Source: Nocardioides islandensis
GTDB lineage: Bacteria > Actinomycetota > Actinomycetes > Propionibacteriales > Nocardioidaceae
Length of the DNA: 38,141 bases
NCBI RefSeq assembly: GCF_015352455.1
Contig: NZ_JADKPN010000022.1
Coordinates: forward strand, 1 to 38,141
Direction of reading: 5' to 3'
The notes under the pieces: generated by a model
Databases searched by the model: none
Seen by the model: the letters and a program-made list of their open reading frames with translations, nothing else
What the model was told of the DNA's origin: nothing
Translations under genes and position numbers: made by a program
Part shown: piece by piece, positions 22,205 through 31,492 of the stretch
How the letters are laid out: each line of letters opens with the position of its first letter
Numbering within the stretch: position 1 is the stretch's first letter

Positions 22205-24112
22205 TCAGGTGGCGGTCAGGCAACGGTACGCGCGGCTCGTGAGGGCGGGCCTGAAGCCTGCCGCGAGCAACGCGGTGAAGCCGTCGGTGTCGGACAGGTA
22301 GACGCACGCGACGCCCACGTCGAGGGCGCCCAGCGCGGTGGCGAGGTGGTCGCTGCGACCGGGCTCCCGGTTGGCGAAGTCGACGAGCCGCAGTCGGTCC
22401 TGGAACCGGAAGCCGGGCTCGTCGCGCAGGTACGTCAGGTAGTAGTCGCGGGGGGCGACGGTCTTCACGTCCGTGCTCGTCACCGCCAGCGTGATGGCCA
22501 GCCCGTCCGGGGCGAGGACCAGGCCGGGATCGTCGCGGGCCAGGATCCAGGCGACCACGTCGCGAGAGTCGGCGGACCGCTGCCAGTGGAACGGCGCGAC
22601 CAGGTCGGTGGAGGTGTCGGAGAGCCAGATCGGCTTGCCGAAGGCGGCGAGCGCGACGGCGAGGACGGCGCCACCCACGGCGGCGACCTTCGGTGTCGGG
22701 GCCCGTTCCCAGAGGGCGGAGACGGCCGCGCCGACCAGCGCCGCGACCGTGCACCCCCACGTCACCCGCCACAGCGTCGGGCCCAGACCCACGAGGTCGT
22801 AGGCGAGCCGGGTGAAACCAGGGACGAAGGTGATGCCGGTGGCCGTGACGAGCAGGGCACTGGTCAGGCGGGCGGCCGGGTGGGGCACGAGCAGGCACCC
22901 GAGCAGCACCGCGAGCACGGCCACCAGCGCCAGCAGGTCGGTCAGGAACACGGCGTGCCCGAACCAGTCCGGGTCGAAGCGGTACTGCCGCCTCTCGGCG
23001 AAGTCGTCGGCCGAACGGCCACCGAGCACGAGCGTCGTGACGCCGGCGGCCAACGGGTACGCCGCCATCGCCGCGAAGCCCACGAGTGCCTGACGCGGTG
23101 CCCGGCGCGCCAGCGGAGCGGATCCGGCCAGAGCGAGCAGGGGGACCAGGAAGATCGCGGTGGTGGAGCAGGCCACGGCGGCGGCGCCGCCGGTCACGAG
23201 CCGGATCGCGCCGCGCCGGCTGGGCCGTTCGACGTACCTCAGTGCGTACGTCAGGAGCGTCGGCACCACCAGGCACAGCAGGATCACCTTGCCCTGCCAG
23301 AGCCGGGTGAGGAACAGGTTGCCCGGCGGCCCGTACGACGAGGTCCCGTCGACGAGCAGGAACAGCAGGCCGAACCCCAGCGCGAGCGCGACGTGCCGCA
23401 CCCGCCAGGCGCGGAGCAGCCGCCACAGGGCGAGGACCGCCAGCGCCGTCATGATCGGGGGGACGACGACGTACTCGACGTCCCCGGCCCGCAGACCCAG
23501 CAGGTGGGCCAGCGCCCCGACCAGGCCGTCGTACGACGCCAGCGGCGGCCAGTTGGACATCGGGTAGACGAGGTCGGCGAAGATCGTGTCGCGCACCGGG
23601 AAGTCGCCGTGCTCGGCCACCCACTGCGCGAGGTTGACGTAGTACAGGTCGTCGGGGTTCGGCCTCAGGGTCACCGTCGCGAACGTCGCCAGCCCCACCG
23701 CGCAGGCGACGGCGAACCAGGTCTCGTCCCGGCCCGGGCTGTCGTCCCGGGTGCCGGGTGCTGAGAGGCCGGCACGACGGACCGCCAGCACGCCGGCGAG
23801 GCCCGCCACCAGCCAGCTCACCCACACCACGAGCCACGGCAGGTCGAGCGCCATCGCGACCGCCGCGACGGACGCCGCGACGACCAGGACGACGGTGGCC
23901 CGGCGGTCTCGTGAGGGGCCGGGGCGGTCCTCTTCGACGAGCGGAGCCGCGCTCCTGCGCACCGCAACCAGCCAGAGAGCGAGGAGGAGGACCTCGATGA
24001 CGAGGGCGACGTTCGACGCGAGCCCGAGCAGCAGGCTCACGTGGTAGACGACGGTCCACGTGGCCAGCAGGACGATCACGGCGTCGAGCAACCGGTCGGT
24101 GCGCGCCGCCAT
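22205..24112 (-). CDS. Large polytopic membrane protein (DUF6077-like)
   Basis: 635 residues with about twelve to fourteen helices and a soluble C-terminal tail of ~120 residues. The central loop LRPNPDDLYYVNLAQWVAEHGDFPVRDTIFADLVYPMSNWPPLASYDGLVG, with its acidic pair and tryptophans, is what I associate with the DUF6077 family of actinobacterial membrane proteins. The layout again resembles GT-C transferases. The start at ATG 24112 lacks a ribosome binding site but has TACCTT 6 nt upstream, suggesting leaderless translation; an ATG at 24145 is the alternative. It lies 135 bp upstream of the SQD1-like operon on the same strand and probably serves the same envelope pathway. Confidence 0.7.
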   Translation of the reverse strand: MAARTDRLLDAVIVLLATWTVVYHVSLLLGLASNVALVIEVLLLALWLVAVRRSAAPLVEEDRPGPSRDRRATVVLVVAASVAAVAMALDLPWLVVWVSWLVAGLAGVLAVRRAGLSAPGTRDDSPGRDETWFAVACAVGLATFATVTLRPNPDDLYYVNLAQWVAEHGDFPVRDTIFADLVYPMSNWPPLASYDGLVGALAHLLGLRAGDVEYVVVPPIMTALAVLALWRLLRAWRVRHVALALGFGLLFLLVDGTSSYGPPGNLFLTRLWQGKVILLCLVVPTLLTYALRYVERPSRRGAIRLVTGGAAAVACSTTAIFLVPLLALAGSAPLARRAPRQALVGFAAMAAYPLAAGVTTLVLGGRSADDFAERRQYRFDPDWFGHAVFLTDLLALVAVLAVLLGCLLVPHPAARLTSALLVTATGITFVPGFTRLAYDLVGLGPTLWRVTWGCTVAALVGAAVSALWERAPTPKVAAVGGAVLAVALAAFGKPIWLSDTSTDLVAPFHWQRSADSRDVVAWILARDDPGLVLAPDGLAITLAVTSTDVKTVAPRDYYLTYLRDEPGFRFQDRLRLVDFANREPGRSDHLATALGALDVGVACVYLSDTDGFTALLAAGFRPALTSRAYRCLTAT

Positions 24113-24118
24113 TGGTCG

Positions 24119-24124
24119 AAGGTA
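24119..24124 (-). promoter_or_regulatory. Candidate -10 box (leaderless) for the 635-residue membrane protein
   Basis: TACCTT on the minus strand ends 6 nt before the ATG at 24112. It supports the internal start and a leaderless transcript. Confidence 0.4.
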
Positions 24125-24279
24125 CCCCGGTCCACCCCAGGCCATGCTGGCCCGAGGGGACTACTCGGGTTGGGGTTGTGAGGCGGCCTCAGGTCACCGA
24201 CCATGAACGCGGACGACGCCTCGACCCGGAACCTCTCTCTCCCGGGGACGGGGCGTCCACCACGTCCGGGGGACCTCGC

Positions 24280-24285
24280 TAGCGT
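24280..24285 (+). promoter_or_regulatory. Leaderless -10 box
   Basis: TAGCGT ends exactly 7 nt before the GTG at 24293. No Shine-Dalgarno sequence precedes that start. Confidence 0.55.
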
Positions 24286-24292
24286 GGGGGCT

Positions 24293-24586
24293 GTGGACCA
24301 GCCGCCGACCCCCTCGCCTGCCGGGATGTCGCTCACCCAGGTGCAGCAGTGGGTCCTGTCGGTGCTGGCCTTCACCGTCATCGAGCACTTCGCCGCCGGC
24401 CTCGCCGTGGCCGGGGTCTTCGCCGACGACCAGGACGCGCGGGTCGGGCTCAACGTGCTGGCCGGCGTCACCGGGGTGATGGCGGTGGCCGCCTTCCGGG
24501 CGCTGCACGCGAAGTCGATGCTGAGTGCCTGGCTGCTGCTGGGCCCGCTCCCGGGGCTGGTCGGCGCCTACTTCACGTTCCGCTGA
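24293..24586 (+). CDS. Small three-helix membrane protein
   Basis: 97 residues with three hydrophobic segments (VLSVLAFTVIEHFAAGLAVAGVF, LNVLAGVTGVMAVAAFRAL, SAWLLLGPLPGLVGAYFTF) and no recognised domain. The short N-terminus is proline-rich (VDQPPTPSPAG). GTG start without a ribosome binding site but with TAGCGT 7 nt upstream; an in-frame ATG at 24326 is a weaker alternative. It is divergent from the 635-residue membrane protein and convergent with the protein kinase, separated from it by a strong hairpin. The function cannot be inferred. Confidence 0.6.
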   Translation: MDQPPTPSPAGMSLTQVQQWVLSVLAFTVIEHFAAGLAVAGVFADDQDARVGLNVLAGVTGVMAVAAFRALHAKSMLSAWLLLGPLPGLVGAYFTFR

Positions 24587-24627
24587 GCGGCCCACTCGTC
24601 ACCAGGCCCCGGCCTGGACATGAGAAC

Positions 24628-24668
24628 GGGGCCCCGTCCGGGTCCCCTGTGATCCCGGACGGAGCCCC
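24628..24668. terminator. Bidirectional hairpin terminator
   Basis: Two 15-nt arms (GGGGCCCCGTCCGGG at 24628-24642, CCCGGACGGAGCCCC at 24654-24668) pair with one mismatch around an 11-nt loop. It lies between the stops of the small membrane protein and the convergent kinase gene and probably serves both. A smaller palindrome CCAGGCC-CC-GGCCTGG is at 24602-24617. Confidence 0.75.
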
Positions 24669-24758
24669 TCGTGGGGGGACGTGCCCAACGCAACGAGTTG
24701 ACTGAGCCGAGCGTTACGGGAGTGACCCGAGTGGTCTGGACCAGCCGGACACGGGCGA

Positions 24759-25745
24759 TCAGTCGTCGAGCAGGGCGGCCACGTCGACCGCGACCGTCCG
24801 GGTCGGCTCCTGGGGCGTCGGGTCGTCCGGACCGATGTCCGCACCGATGTCCGGCCCGAGGGGCTGCTCCTCGAGCGCCGACTCGCCGTACACGGCCTGG
24901 GCCAGACCGAGGGACAGGCCGATGATCTCGTGGTCGGCGAGGCCGAGCCGGATGGCGACGGCGCGGGCGTTCTCCGGGCGCTGGTGCGGGTCCTTGGCGA
25001 GCAGGTCCTCGATCACGCCGGACAGGTCCTCGGGCACGTCGTCGGGCAGTGGCGGCGGGGTCTCGTGGATGTGGCTCATCGCGGTGGCGATCGGCGTCGG
25101 CTTGTCGAACGGCTTGTTCCCGCTGAGCATCTCGTGGGCCACCACGCCCAGGGCGTAGAGGTCCGACGCGCCGGTGGCCGGCCGGCCGAGGGCCTGCTCG
25201 GGGCTGATGTACGACGGCGTGCCGAGCAGGTCGCCGGCGCGGGTGTGCCCGGAGGCGTCCACCGCGCGAGCGATCCCGAAGTCGGTGAGCTTCACCAGGC
25301 CGTCCTCGCGGACGAGGATGTTGGCCGGCTTGACGTCACGGTGGACGACCTTGACCTCGTGGGCCACGCCGAGCGCCAGCGCGCACTGCCCGACGATCGA
25401 GCGCACCTGGTCCGCCGGCAGCCGGCCGTGCTCGCGGATGACCTGCGAGAGCGGCTTGCCGTCGACCAGCTCCATCACCAGGTAGGCGATGCCGTCGTCC
25501 TCGCCGTAGTCGAACAGGGTGGCGATGTTGGTGTGGTTCAGCGACGCGGAGTGCAACGCCTCGTCGCGGAAGCGGAGCGCGAACAGCTCCTCGTGGCCCG
25601 GGTCCGGCCGCATCACCTTGAGGGCGACCTGGCGCTGGAGCACCTCGTCCTCGGCCGCCCAGACGTCGGCCATGCCGCCGGAGGCGACGCGGCGCTCGAG
25701 GCGGTACCGCTGACCGAGCGACGTGCCGGGCTCGACGCGGCTCAA
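24759..25745 (-). CDS. Soluble Ser/Thr protein kinase
   Basis: About 328 residues with a complete Hanks-type kinase domain at 10-275: glycine loop VASGGMADVW, VALK lysine (43), catalytic HRDVKPANIL, LTDFGIARAVD, GTPSYISPEQALG and SDLYALGVVAHEML. There is no transmembrane helix or PASTA repeat, so unlike PknB-type kinases it is cytoplasmic. The C-terminal tail is acidic and proline-rich (GPDIGADIGPDDPTPQEPT). The start is TTG 25745 with GAGG 5 nt upstream. The frame stays open further back but runs into the tRNA gene and loses homology, so the longer version is rejected. Targets are unknown. About 70 bp downstream of tRNA-Val on the same strand. Confidence 0.88.
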   Translation of the reverse strand: MSRVEPGTSLGQRYRLERRVASGGMADVWAAEDEVLQRQVALKVMRPDPGHEELFALRFRDEALHSASLNHTNIATLFDYGEDDGIAYLVMELVDGKPLSQVIREHGRLPADQVRSIVGQCALALGVAHEVKVVHRDVKPANILVREDGLVKLTDFGIARAVDASGHTRAGDLLGTPSYISPEQALGRPATGASDLYALGVVAHEMLSGNKPFDKPTPIATAMSHIHETPPPLPDDVPEDLSGVIEDLLAKDPHQRPENARAVAIRLGLADHEIIGLSLGLAQAVYGESALEEQPLGPDIGADIGPDDPTPQEPTRTVAVDVAALLDD

Positions 25746-25813
25746 GAAGGTGGCCTCACAGTCCGGACAAGTTACTCCTGCCGGGTGGTGTGCCGGACCA
25801 CCCCCACGGGGGG

Positions 25814-25885
25814 TGGGCGCAGCAGGGATCGAACCTGCGACATCTTGCTTGTAAGGCAAGCGCTCTACCGCTGAGCTATGCGCCC
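25814..25885 (-). tRNA. tRNA-Val (UAC)
   Basis: A full cloverleaf on the minus strand: acceptor GGGCGCA/TGCGCCC, D-arm GCTC-AGCGGTA-GAGC, anticodon arm CTTGC-CTTACAA-GCAAG with anticodon TAC (reads GTA, valine), variable ATGTC, T-arm GCAGG-TTCGATC-CCTGC and discriminator A. CCA is not encoded. A CACCCCC/GGGGGTG hairpin (25799-25815) overlaps the 3' end and may help 3' processing or termination before the kinase gene. Confidence 0.97.
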
Positions 25886-25989
25886 GTCCGACGCGCCGAA
25901 CGCGTCCTGAACGACGCGCGATCCTCTCACAACACCGCCCGCAGTCCGGCCGTGACGGCGACCGCGAGCAGCTGCGGTTGGATGGCGCC

Positions 25990-26724
25990 GTGGGTGCGGA
26001 CGCGGACGTGGTCGCTGCGGTCCGATCGGCGCTGGCCGAGGCCGGTGATCCCGCGATCGCGAGCGGCCAGCAGGCCTACATGAAGTCGTCGATGCCGTAC
26101 CACGGCGTCCCGTCGCCGGTCCTCAAGCGCGTGCTGCGCCCGGTGCTGGCGGCGTACGCGCCGCTGGACCGCGCGACGCACGAGGCGACGGTGCTGGCGC
26201 TGTGGGACGGCGCGACTCATCGTGAGGAGCGGTACGCCGCCACGACGCTCGCGCGGCACCGAGCCGCGCGGCCGTGGCAGGACCCGGCGAGCCTCGACCT
26301 CTACCGGCACCTCGTGGTGACGGGCGCGTGGTGGGACCACGTCGACGAGGTGGCCGCCCACCTCGTCGGGAACGTGCTGGCGGGACACCGCGTCGAGGTG
26401 ACCCCGGTGGTGCGGACGTGGGCCCGGGACGGCGACCTGTGGGTGCGGCGTACGGCCGTGCTGAGCCAGGTCAACCATCGGGGCGACACCGACACCGACC
26501 TGCTGCGCGAGGTCGTCGAGGCGAACGTCGCGGACCCGTCCTTCTGGCTGCGGAAGGCGATCGGGTGGGCGCTGCGCCAGCACGCCCGCACGGACCCGGA
26601 CTGGGTGCGGGCCGAGGTCGCCCGTCTCGGCGGGCGCTTGTCCGGGCTGTCGAGGCGCGAGGCCCTCAAGCACCTCGGCCAGGTCGGTCCTGGCCCGGCG
26701 ACGGGAGGGTCGACAACCGGGTGA
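25990..26724 (+). CDS. AlkD-like DNA alkylation repair protein
   Basis: A DNA glycosylase of the HEAT-repeat AlkD family, which removes N3- and N7-alkylated purines. About 244 residues, all helical. Recognised segments are QQAYMKSSMPYHGVPSPVLKRVLRP, THREERYAATTLARH, VVTGAWWDHVDEVAAHLVG (Trp and Asp of the lesion-binding cleft), LWVRRTAVLSQVNHR (Arg) and FWLRKAIGWALRQHARTDPDWV. The start is uncertain: GTG 25990 or TTG 25978, neither with a good ribosome binding site. The C-terminal ~15 residues are a Gly/Pro tail. Divergent from the tRNA, 21 bp ahead of an acyl-CoA synthetase on the same strand. Confidence 0.88.
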   Translation: MGADADVVAAVRSALAEAGDPAIASGQQAYMKSSMPYHGVPSPVLKRVLRPVLAAYAPLDRATHEATVLALWDGATHREERYAATTLARHRAARPWQDPASLDLYRHLVVTGAWWDHVDEVAAHLVGNVLAGHRVEVTPVVRTWARDGDLWVRRTAVLSQVNHRGDTDTDLLREVVEANVADPSFWLRKAIGWALRQHARTDPDWVRAEVARLGGRLSGLSRREALKHLGQVGPGPATGGSTTG

Positions 26725-26745
26725 CCTGGGTTGAGACTCGGAGCC

Positions 26746-28284
<1,539 letters not shown>

Positions 28285-28298
28285 CGGCGGCGGTCCCG

Positions 28299-28352
28299 CG
28301 ATTCGTCAGAGATCTCGACGCTCGCGCCGCCCGGAGGATCGCTGACGAATCG
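28299..28352. repeat. 54-bp palindromic repeat (copy 2, intergenic)
   Basis: The same 11-bp perfect terminal inverted repeats as in fbiC (CGATTCGTCAG at 28299-28309, CTGACGAATCG at 28342-28352), with equal 54-bp length. It matches copy 1 in the opposite orientation, best over the CCCGGAGGATCG segment. It lies between the acyl-CoA synthetase stop and the promoter of the Nif3-like gene, where it may act as a terminator. Confidence 0.92.
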
Positions 28353-28384
28353 GTTGGACCGAGCTCGACCACCATGCGCGCCGC

Positions 28385-28390
28385 TAGCCT
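28385..28390 (+). promoter_or_regulatory. Leaderless -10 box of the Nif3-like operon
   Basis: TAGCCT ends exactly 7 nt before the ATG at 28398. No Shine-Dalgarno sequence is present. Confidence 0.55.
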
Positions 28391-28397
28391 GCACGCC

Positions 28398-29519
28398 ATG
28401 CCCACGCTGAGCGAGGTCGTCGAGCTGGTGCACGGGTGGTACCCGCCGGGCACGGCGGACGACTGGGATGCCGTGGGGCTGGTGGCCGGGGACCCGGACC
28501 AGGAGGTGCGCACGATCCTGCTCGCCGTCGACCCGACGATCGAGACGGCGCGCGAGGCGGCCGAGCACGGCGCGGACCTGCTGCTGACGCACCACCCGCT
28601 GTTCCTGCGCGGGGTGCACGGCGTCGCCGAGACGACGCCGAAGGGCCGGACGCTCGGCGTGCTCGCGCGGGCCGGCTGCGCGCTGCTCACCGCACACACC
28701 AACGCCGACCACGCGCACCCCGGCGTGTCCGACGCGCTGGCCGAGGCGCTCGGACTCGAGCACCTCGCGCCGCTGCGGTCCGAGGGCGGCCCGCTCGACA
28801 AGCTCACCGTGTACGTCCCGCTGGCCGACGCGGACCGGGTGCGTGGCGCGCTGGCGGAGGCCGGGGCGGGACGGATCGGGGAGTACGAGTCGGCGTCGTT
28901 CAGCTCGCCGGGCGAGGGCCGGTTCCGGCCGTTGGAGGGCGCGAACCCCGCCATCGGCCGCGTCGGCGAGCTCGAGGTGGTCGGCGAGGACCGCATCGAG
29001 GTGGTGCTGGACCGGCCCATGCGCAGCCGGGTGATCCGCGCGATGCTCGCCGCGCACCCCTACGAGACGCCCGCGTGGGACGTGGTCGAGCTCGCCGACT
29101 CGGCCACCGCGCCGACGGGCGCCGGGAGGGTCGGTGACGTCGAGCCGACGACCCTGCGGCAGTTCGCGGACGACGTACGCCGCACGCTCCCCGAGACGCC
29201 ACGGCCGGTGCTGGTCGCGGGCGACCCGGACCGCGACGTGCGCCGGGTGGCCGTCGCCGGCGGCGCGGGCGACTTCCTGCTGGGCGACGCCCTGGGCAGC
29301 GGCGCCGACGTGTTCGTGACCAGCGACCTGCGCCACCACCCGGCGATCGAGTTCGTGGAACAGGGTGGACCCGCGCTCGTCGACGTCTCGCACTGGGCGG
29401 CCGAGTGGACCTGGCTGCCGCAGGTGGAGGCCAGGCTCGTGCGCGCCATGGATACGGTGGAGACCCGCGTGAGCACGATCTGCACCGACGCCTGGCGGTT
29501 CCGCGGGGGAGAAGGATGA
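28398..29519 (+). CDS. Nif3/YbgI-like dinuclear-metal protein (DUF34)
   Basis: 373 residues, the long DUF34 form with a central PII-like insert (about 125-230). Metal ligands are visible in LLLTHHPLFLRGVHG and LTAHTNADHAHPGVSDALAEALGL near the N-terminus and in VTSDLRHHPAIEFVEQG...LVDVSHWAAEW near the C-terminus. These hexameric proteins are often labelled GTP cyclohydrolase type 2, but the true cellular role is not settled. The insert end HPYETPAWDVVEL is typical. It is the first gene of a set with the zinc-ribbon protein and the RNase H/phosphatase, the same order as M. tuberculosis Rv2230c-Rv2229c-Rv2228c. ATG start with a -10 box 7 nt upstream. Confidence 0.92.
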   Translation: MPTLSEVVELVHGWYPPGTADDWDAVGLVAGDPDQEVRTILLAVDPTIETAREAAEHGADLLLTHHPLFLRGVHGVAETTPKGRTLGVLARAGCALLTAHTNADHAHPGVSDALAEALGLEHLAPLRSEGGPLDKLTVYVPLADADRVRGALAEAGAGRIGEYESASFSSPGEGRFRPLEGANPAIGRVGELEVVGEDRIEVVLDRPMRSRVIRAMLAAHPYETPAWDVVELADSATAPTGAGRVGDVEPTTLRQFADDVRRTLPETPRPVLVAGDPDRDVRRVAVAGGAGDFLLGDALGSGADVFVTSDLRHHPAIEFVEQGGPALVDVSHWAAEWTWLPQVEARLVRAMDTVETRVSTICTDAWRFRGGEG

Positions 29520-29532
29520 GAAGGAGCACACC

Positions 29533-30276
29533 CTGAAAGCCGACCCCGCCGTCCAGCTGAAGCTGCTCGACCTGCAGGAGCTCGACTCGCGCGCGGACCA
29601 GCTGCGCCACCAGCGCGGCACGCTGCCCGAGCACGACGACCTGGCCGCGATCACCATGACCCGGCAGGACCTCGGCAACCAGGCCCGGGACGCGCGCATC
29701 GTCGTCGACGACCTCACCGCCGAGCAGACCAAGGTCGACGCGGACGTCGAGCAGGTGCGCACCCGCCGCGACCGCGACCGCAGCAGGATGGACCAGGGCC
29801 TGGTGTCCAACCCGAAGGACCTCGAGCGGATGCAGCACGAGATGGCGTCCCTCGAGCGCCGCATCGTCACCCTCGAGGACGAGGAGCTCGAGGTGATGGC
29901 CCGCCTCGAGGACGCCCAACGCACCCTGGAGGAGCTGACCGCGCAGCTCGCCGACGCCGAGCAGCGCAACCGCCGGCTGGAGGAGGCGCGGGACGCCAAG
30001 TACGCCGAGATCGACGCCGAGCTGGCCACCCTCACCGGGCAGCGCGTACCGGTCGCCGCCGAGGTACCGGACGACCTGATGGCGCTCTACGACCGCCTGC
30101 GCGCGGCCAAGAACGGCGTCGGGGCGGCGGCCCTCCGGGCCCGCCAGTGCGGCGGCTGCATGCTCACCCTCGACAACGCCGAGGTCGGCAAGATCCGGGC
30201 CGCGGCCGAGGACGAGGTGCTGCGCTGCGAGGAGTGCCAGCGGATCCTGGTGCGCACCGAGGAGTCCGGTCTGTGA
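29533..30276 (+). CDS. Coiled-coil zinc-ribbon protein (Rv2229c-like)
   Basis: 247 residues: a long coiled coil (about 5-180, for example DARIVVDDLTAEQTKVDADVEQVRTRRDRD) followed by a C4 zinc ribbon, CGGC...CEEC, at about 203-240 (RQCGGCMLTLDNAEVGKIRAAAEDEVLRCEECQRIL). The family is widespread next to Nif3 and RNase H genes in actinobacteria; it may bind nucleic acid or a ribosome-associated partner, but the function is unknown. The start is read as CTG 29533 (LKADPAVQLKLLDLQELD): AAGGAG lies 7 nt upstream, and homologues, as I recall, begin with MKADPAVQLKLLDLQ. The first ATG, at 29656, would cut off ~41 conserved residues. Confidence 0.85.
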   Translation: MKADPAVQLKLLDLQELDSRADQLRHQRGTLPEHDDLAAITMTRQDLGNQARDARIVVDDLTAEQTKVDADVEQVRTRRDRDRSRMDQGLVSNPKDLERMQHEMASLERRIVTLEDEELEVMARLEDAQRTLEELTAQLADAEQRNRRLEEARDAKYAEIDAELATLTGQRVPVAAEVPDDLMALYDRLRAAKNGVGAAALRARQCGGCMLTLDNAEVGKIRAAAEDEVLRCEECQRILVRTEESGL

Positions 30277-30286
30277 GGTGGGCGCC

Positions 30287-31492
30287 GTGACCGGCCCGCG
30301 CGCCGTCGTCATCGAGGCGGACGGCGGCTCTCGCGGGAACCCGGGCAACGCGGCGTACGGCGCCGTCCTGAAGGACGCCGACACCGGTGCGGTGATCGCC
30401 GAGGACGGCACGCGCATCGGGGTGGCCAGCAACAACGTGGCGGAGTACCGCGGCCTGATCGCCGGCCTCGAGCTCGCCGCCGAGCTCGCCCCGGACGCCG
30501 ACGTCGAGGTCCGGATGGACTCCAAGCTCGTGGTCGAGCAGATGTCGGGCAACTGGAAGATCAAGCACCCGGACATGAAGCCGCTCGCCCTCGAGGCCAA
30601 CCGGCTCGCGCCGTTCGGGACGACGTACACCTGGGTGCCGCGCGAGCAGAACAAGCACGCCGACCGGCTGGCCAACGAGGCGCTGGACGGCAAGCGCAGC
30701 GGGGTGACCGTGGCGGCCGACCCCGGCCACCGCGGTGACGAGGCCGCCCCCACCGAGGCGACGGACGCCGTCGAGACCGACGAGCCGCGCTGGGTGGCGT
30801 GGCGCAGGCAGGTGCAGACGACGCTGGTGCTCGTGCGGCACGGCGTCACGGAGCACACCACGCAGAAGCGGTTCTCCGGCGGCACCTCGTCGGCCAACCC
30901 GGGGCTGAGCGAGGAGGGTCGCGCCCAGGTACGGTCCGTCGCCGAGTGGCTGGCGCCGTTGGGAGACCGGGTCGACGCGGTCGTCGCGAGCCCGGTACGC
31001 CGCGCGCTCGAGTCCGGTCAGATCCTCGCCGAGCGACTCGGGGTCCCCGTCGAGGAGGAGCCCGGCTTCGCGGAGATGGACTTCGGCACGTGGGACGGGC
31101 TGACGTTCGAGGAGGTCGCCGCGGAGTACCCCGCTGACCTCGATGCCTGGGTCGGCACGACCGACCAGCGGCCAGGAGGCGGGGAGTCCCTGCAGATGGT
31201 GCGCGACCGGGTGCTCGCGGCGCTGGACGGGGTGCTCGCGCGCCACGTCGGCGGGACGGTGGTCGTGGCCAGCCACGTCACGCCCATCAAGGTCGTGGTG
31301 GCCGACGCGATCGGGGCGCCGCTGGAGTCCCAGTTCCGGATGGAGCTGCGGCCGGCGTCCGTCACCGTCGTCTCCTTCTTCAGCCCGCCGGAGGGCCCAG
31401 TGCCCGGGAGTGGCGAGCGGCACGCCTCCCTGCGGGCCTTCAACACCCTGGCCCCGGGCGTCGACCTGCTGGACGAGTCGACGCGCTGGTAG
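30287..31492 (+). CDS. Bifunctional RNase H / acid phosphatase
   Basis: 401 residues with two catalytic domains. The N-terminal RNase H (about 1-140) has the four acidic residues in EADGGSRGNPG, NVAEYRGLIAGLE, RMDSKLVVEQ and NKHADRLANEAL. The C-terminal histidine-phosphatase domain (about 180-400) has LVRHGVTEHT, the FAEMDFGTWDGLTFEE acid and VASHVTPIKV with the second His. The same fusion is M. tuberculosis Rv2228c, which cleaves RNA:DNA hybrids and has a CobC-like phosphatase. The linker is acidic and disordered. GTG 30287 with GAGGTG 7 nt upstream. Its TAG stop directly abuts the stop of the convergent yaaA gene with no spacer. Confidence 0.93.
   Translation: MTGPRAVVIEADGGSRGNPGNAAYGAVLKDADTGAVIAEDGTRIGVASNNVAEYRGLIAGLELAAELAPDADVEVRMDSKLVVEQMSGNWKIKHPDMKPLALEANRLAPFGTTYTWVPREQNKHADRLANEALDGKRSGVTVAADPGHRGDEAAPTEATDAVETDEPRWVAWRRQVQTTLVLVRHGVTEHTTQKRFSGGTSSANPGLSEEGRAQVRSVAEWLAPLGDRVDAVVASPVRRALESGQILAERLGVPVEEEPGFAEMDFGTWDGLTFEEVAAEYPADLDAWVGTTDQRPGGGESLQMVRDRVLAALDGVLARHVGGTVVVASHVTPIKVVVADAIGAPLESQFRMELRPASVTVVSFFSPPEGPVPGSGERHASLRAFNTLAPGVDLLDESTRW

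Noticed and set aside
25746..25859. A longer N-terminus for the protein kinase (MPYKQDVAGSIPAAP...)
   Set aside because: These codons are the translation of the tRNA-Val gene; the family homology and a ribosome binding site both point to TTG 25745.
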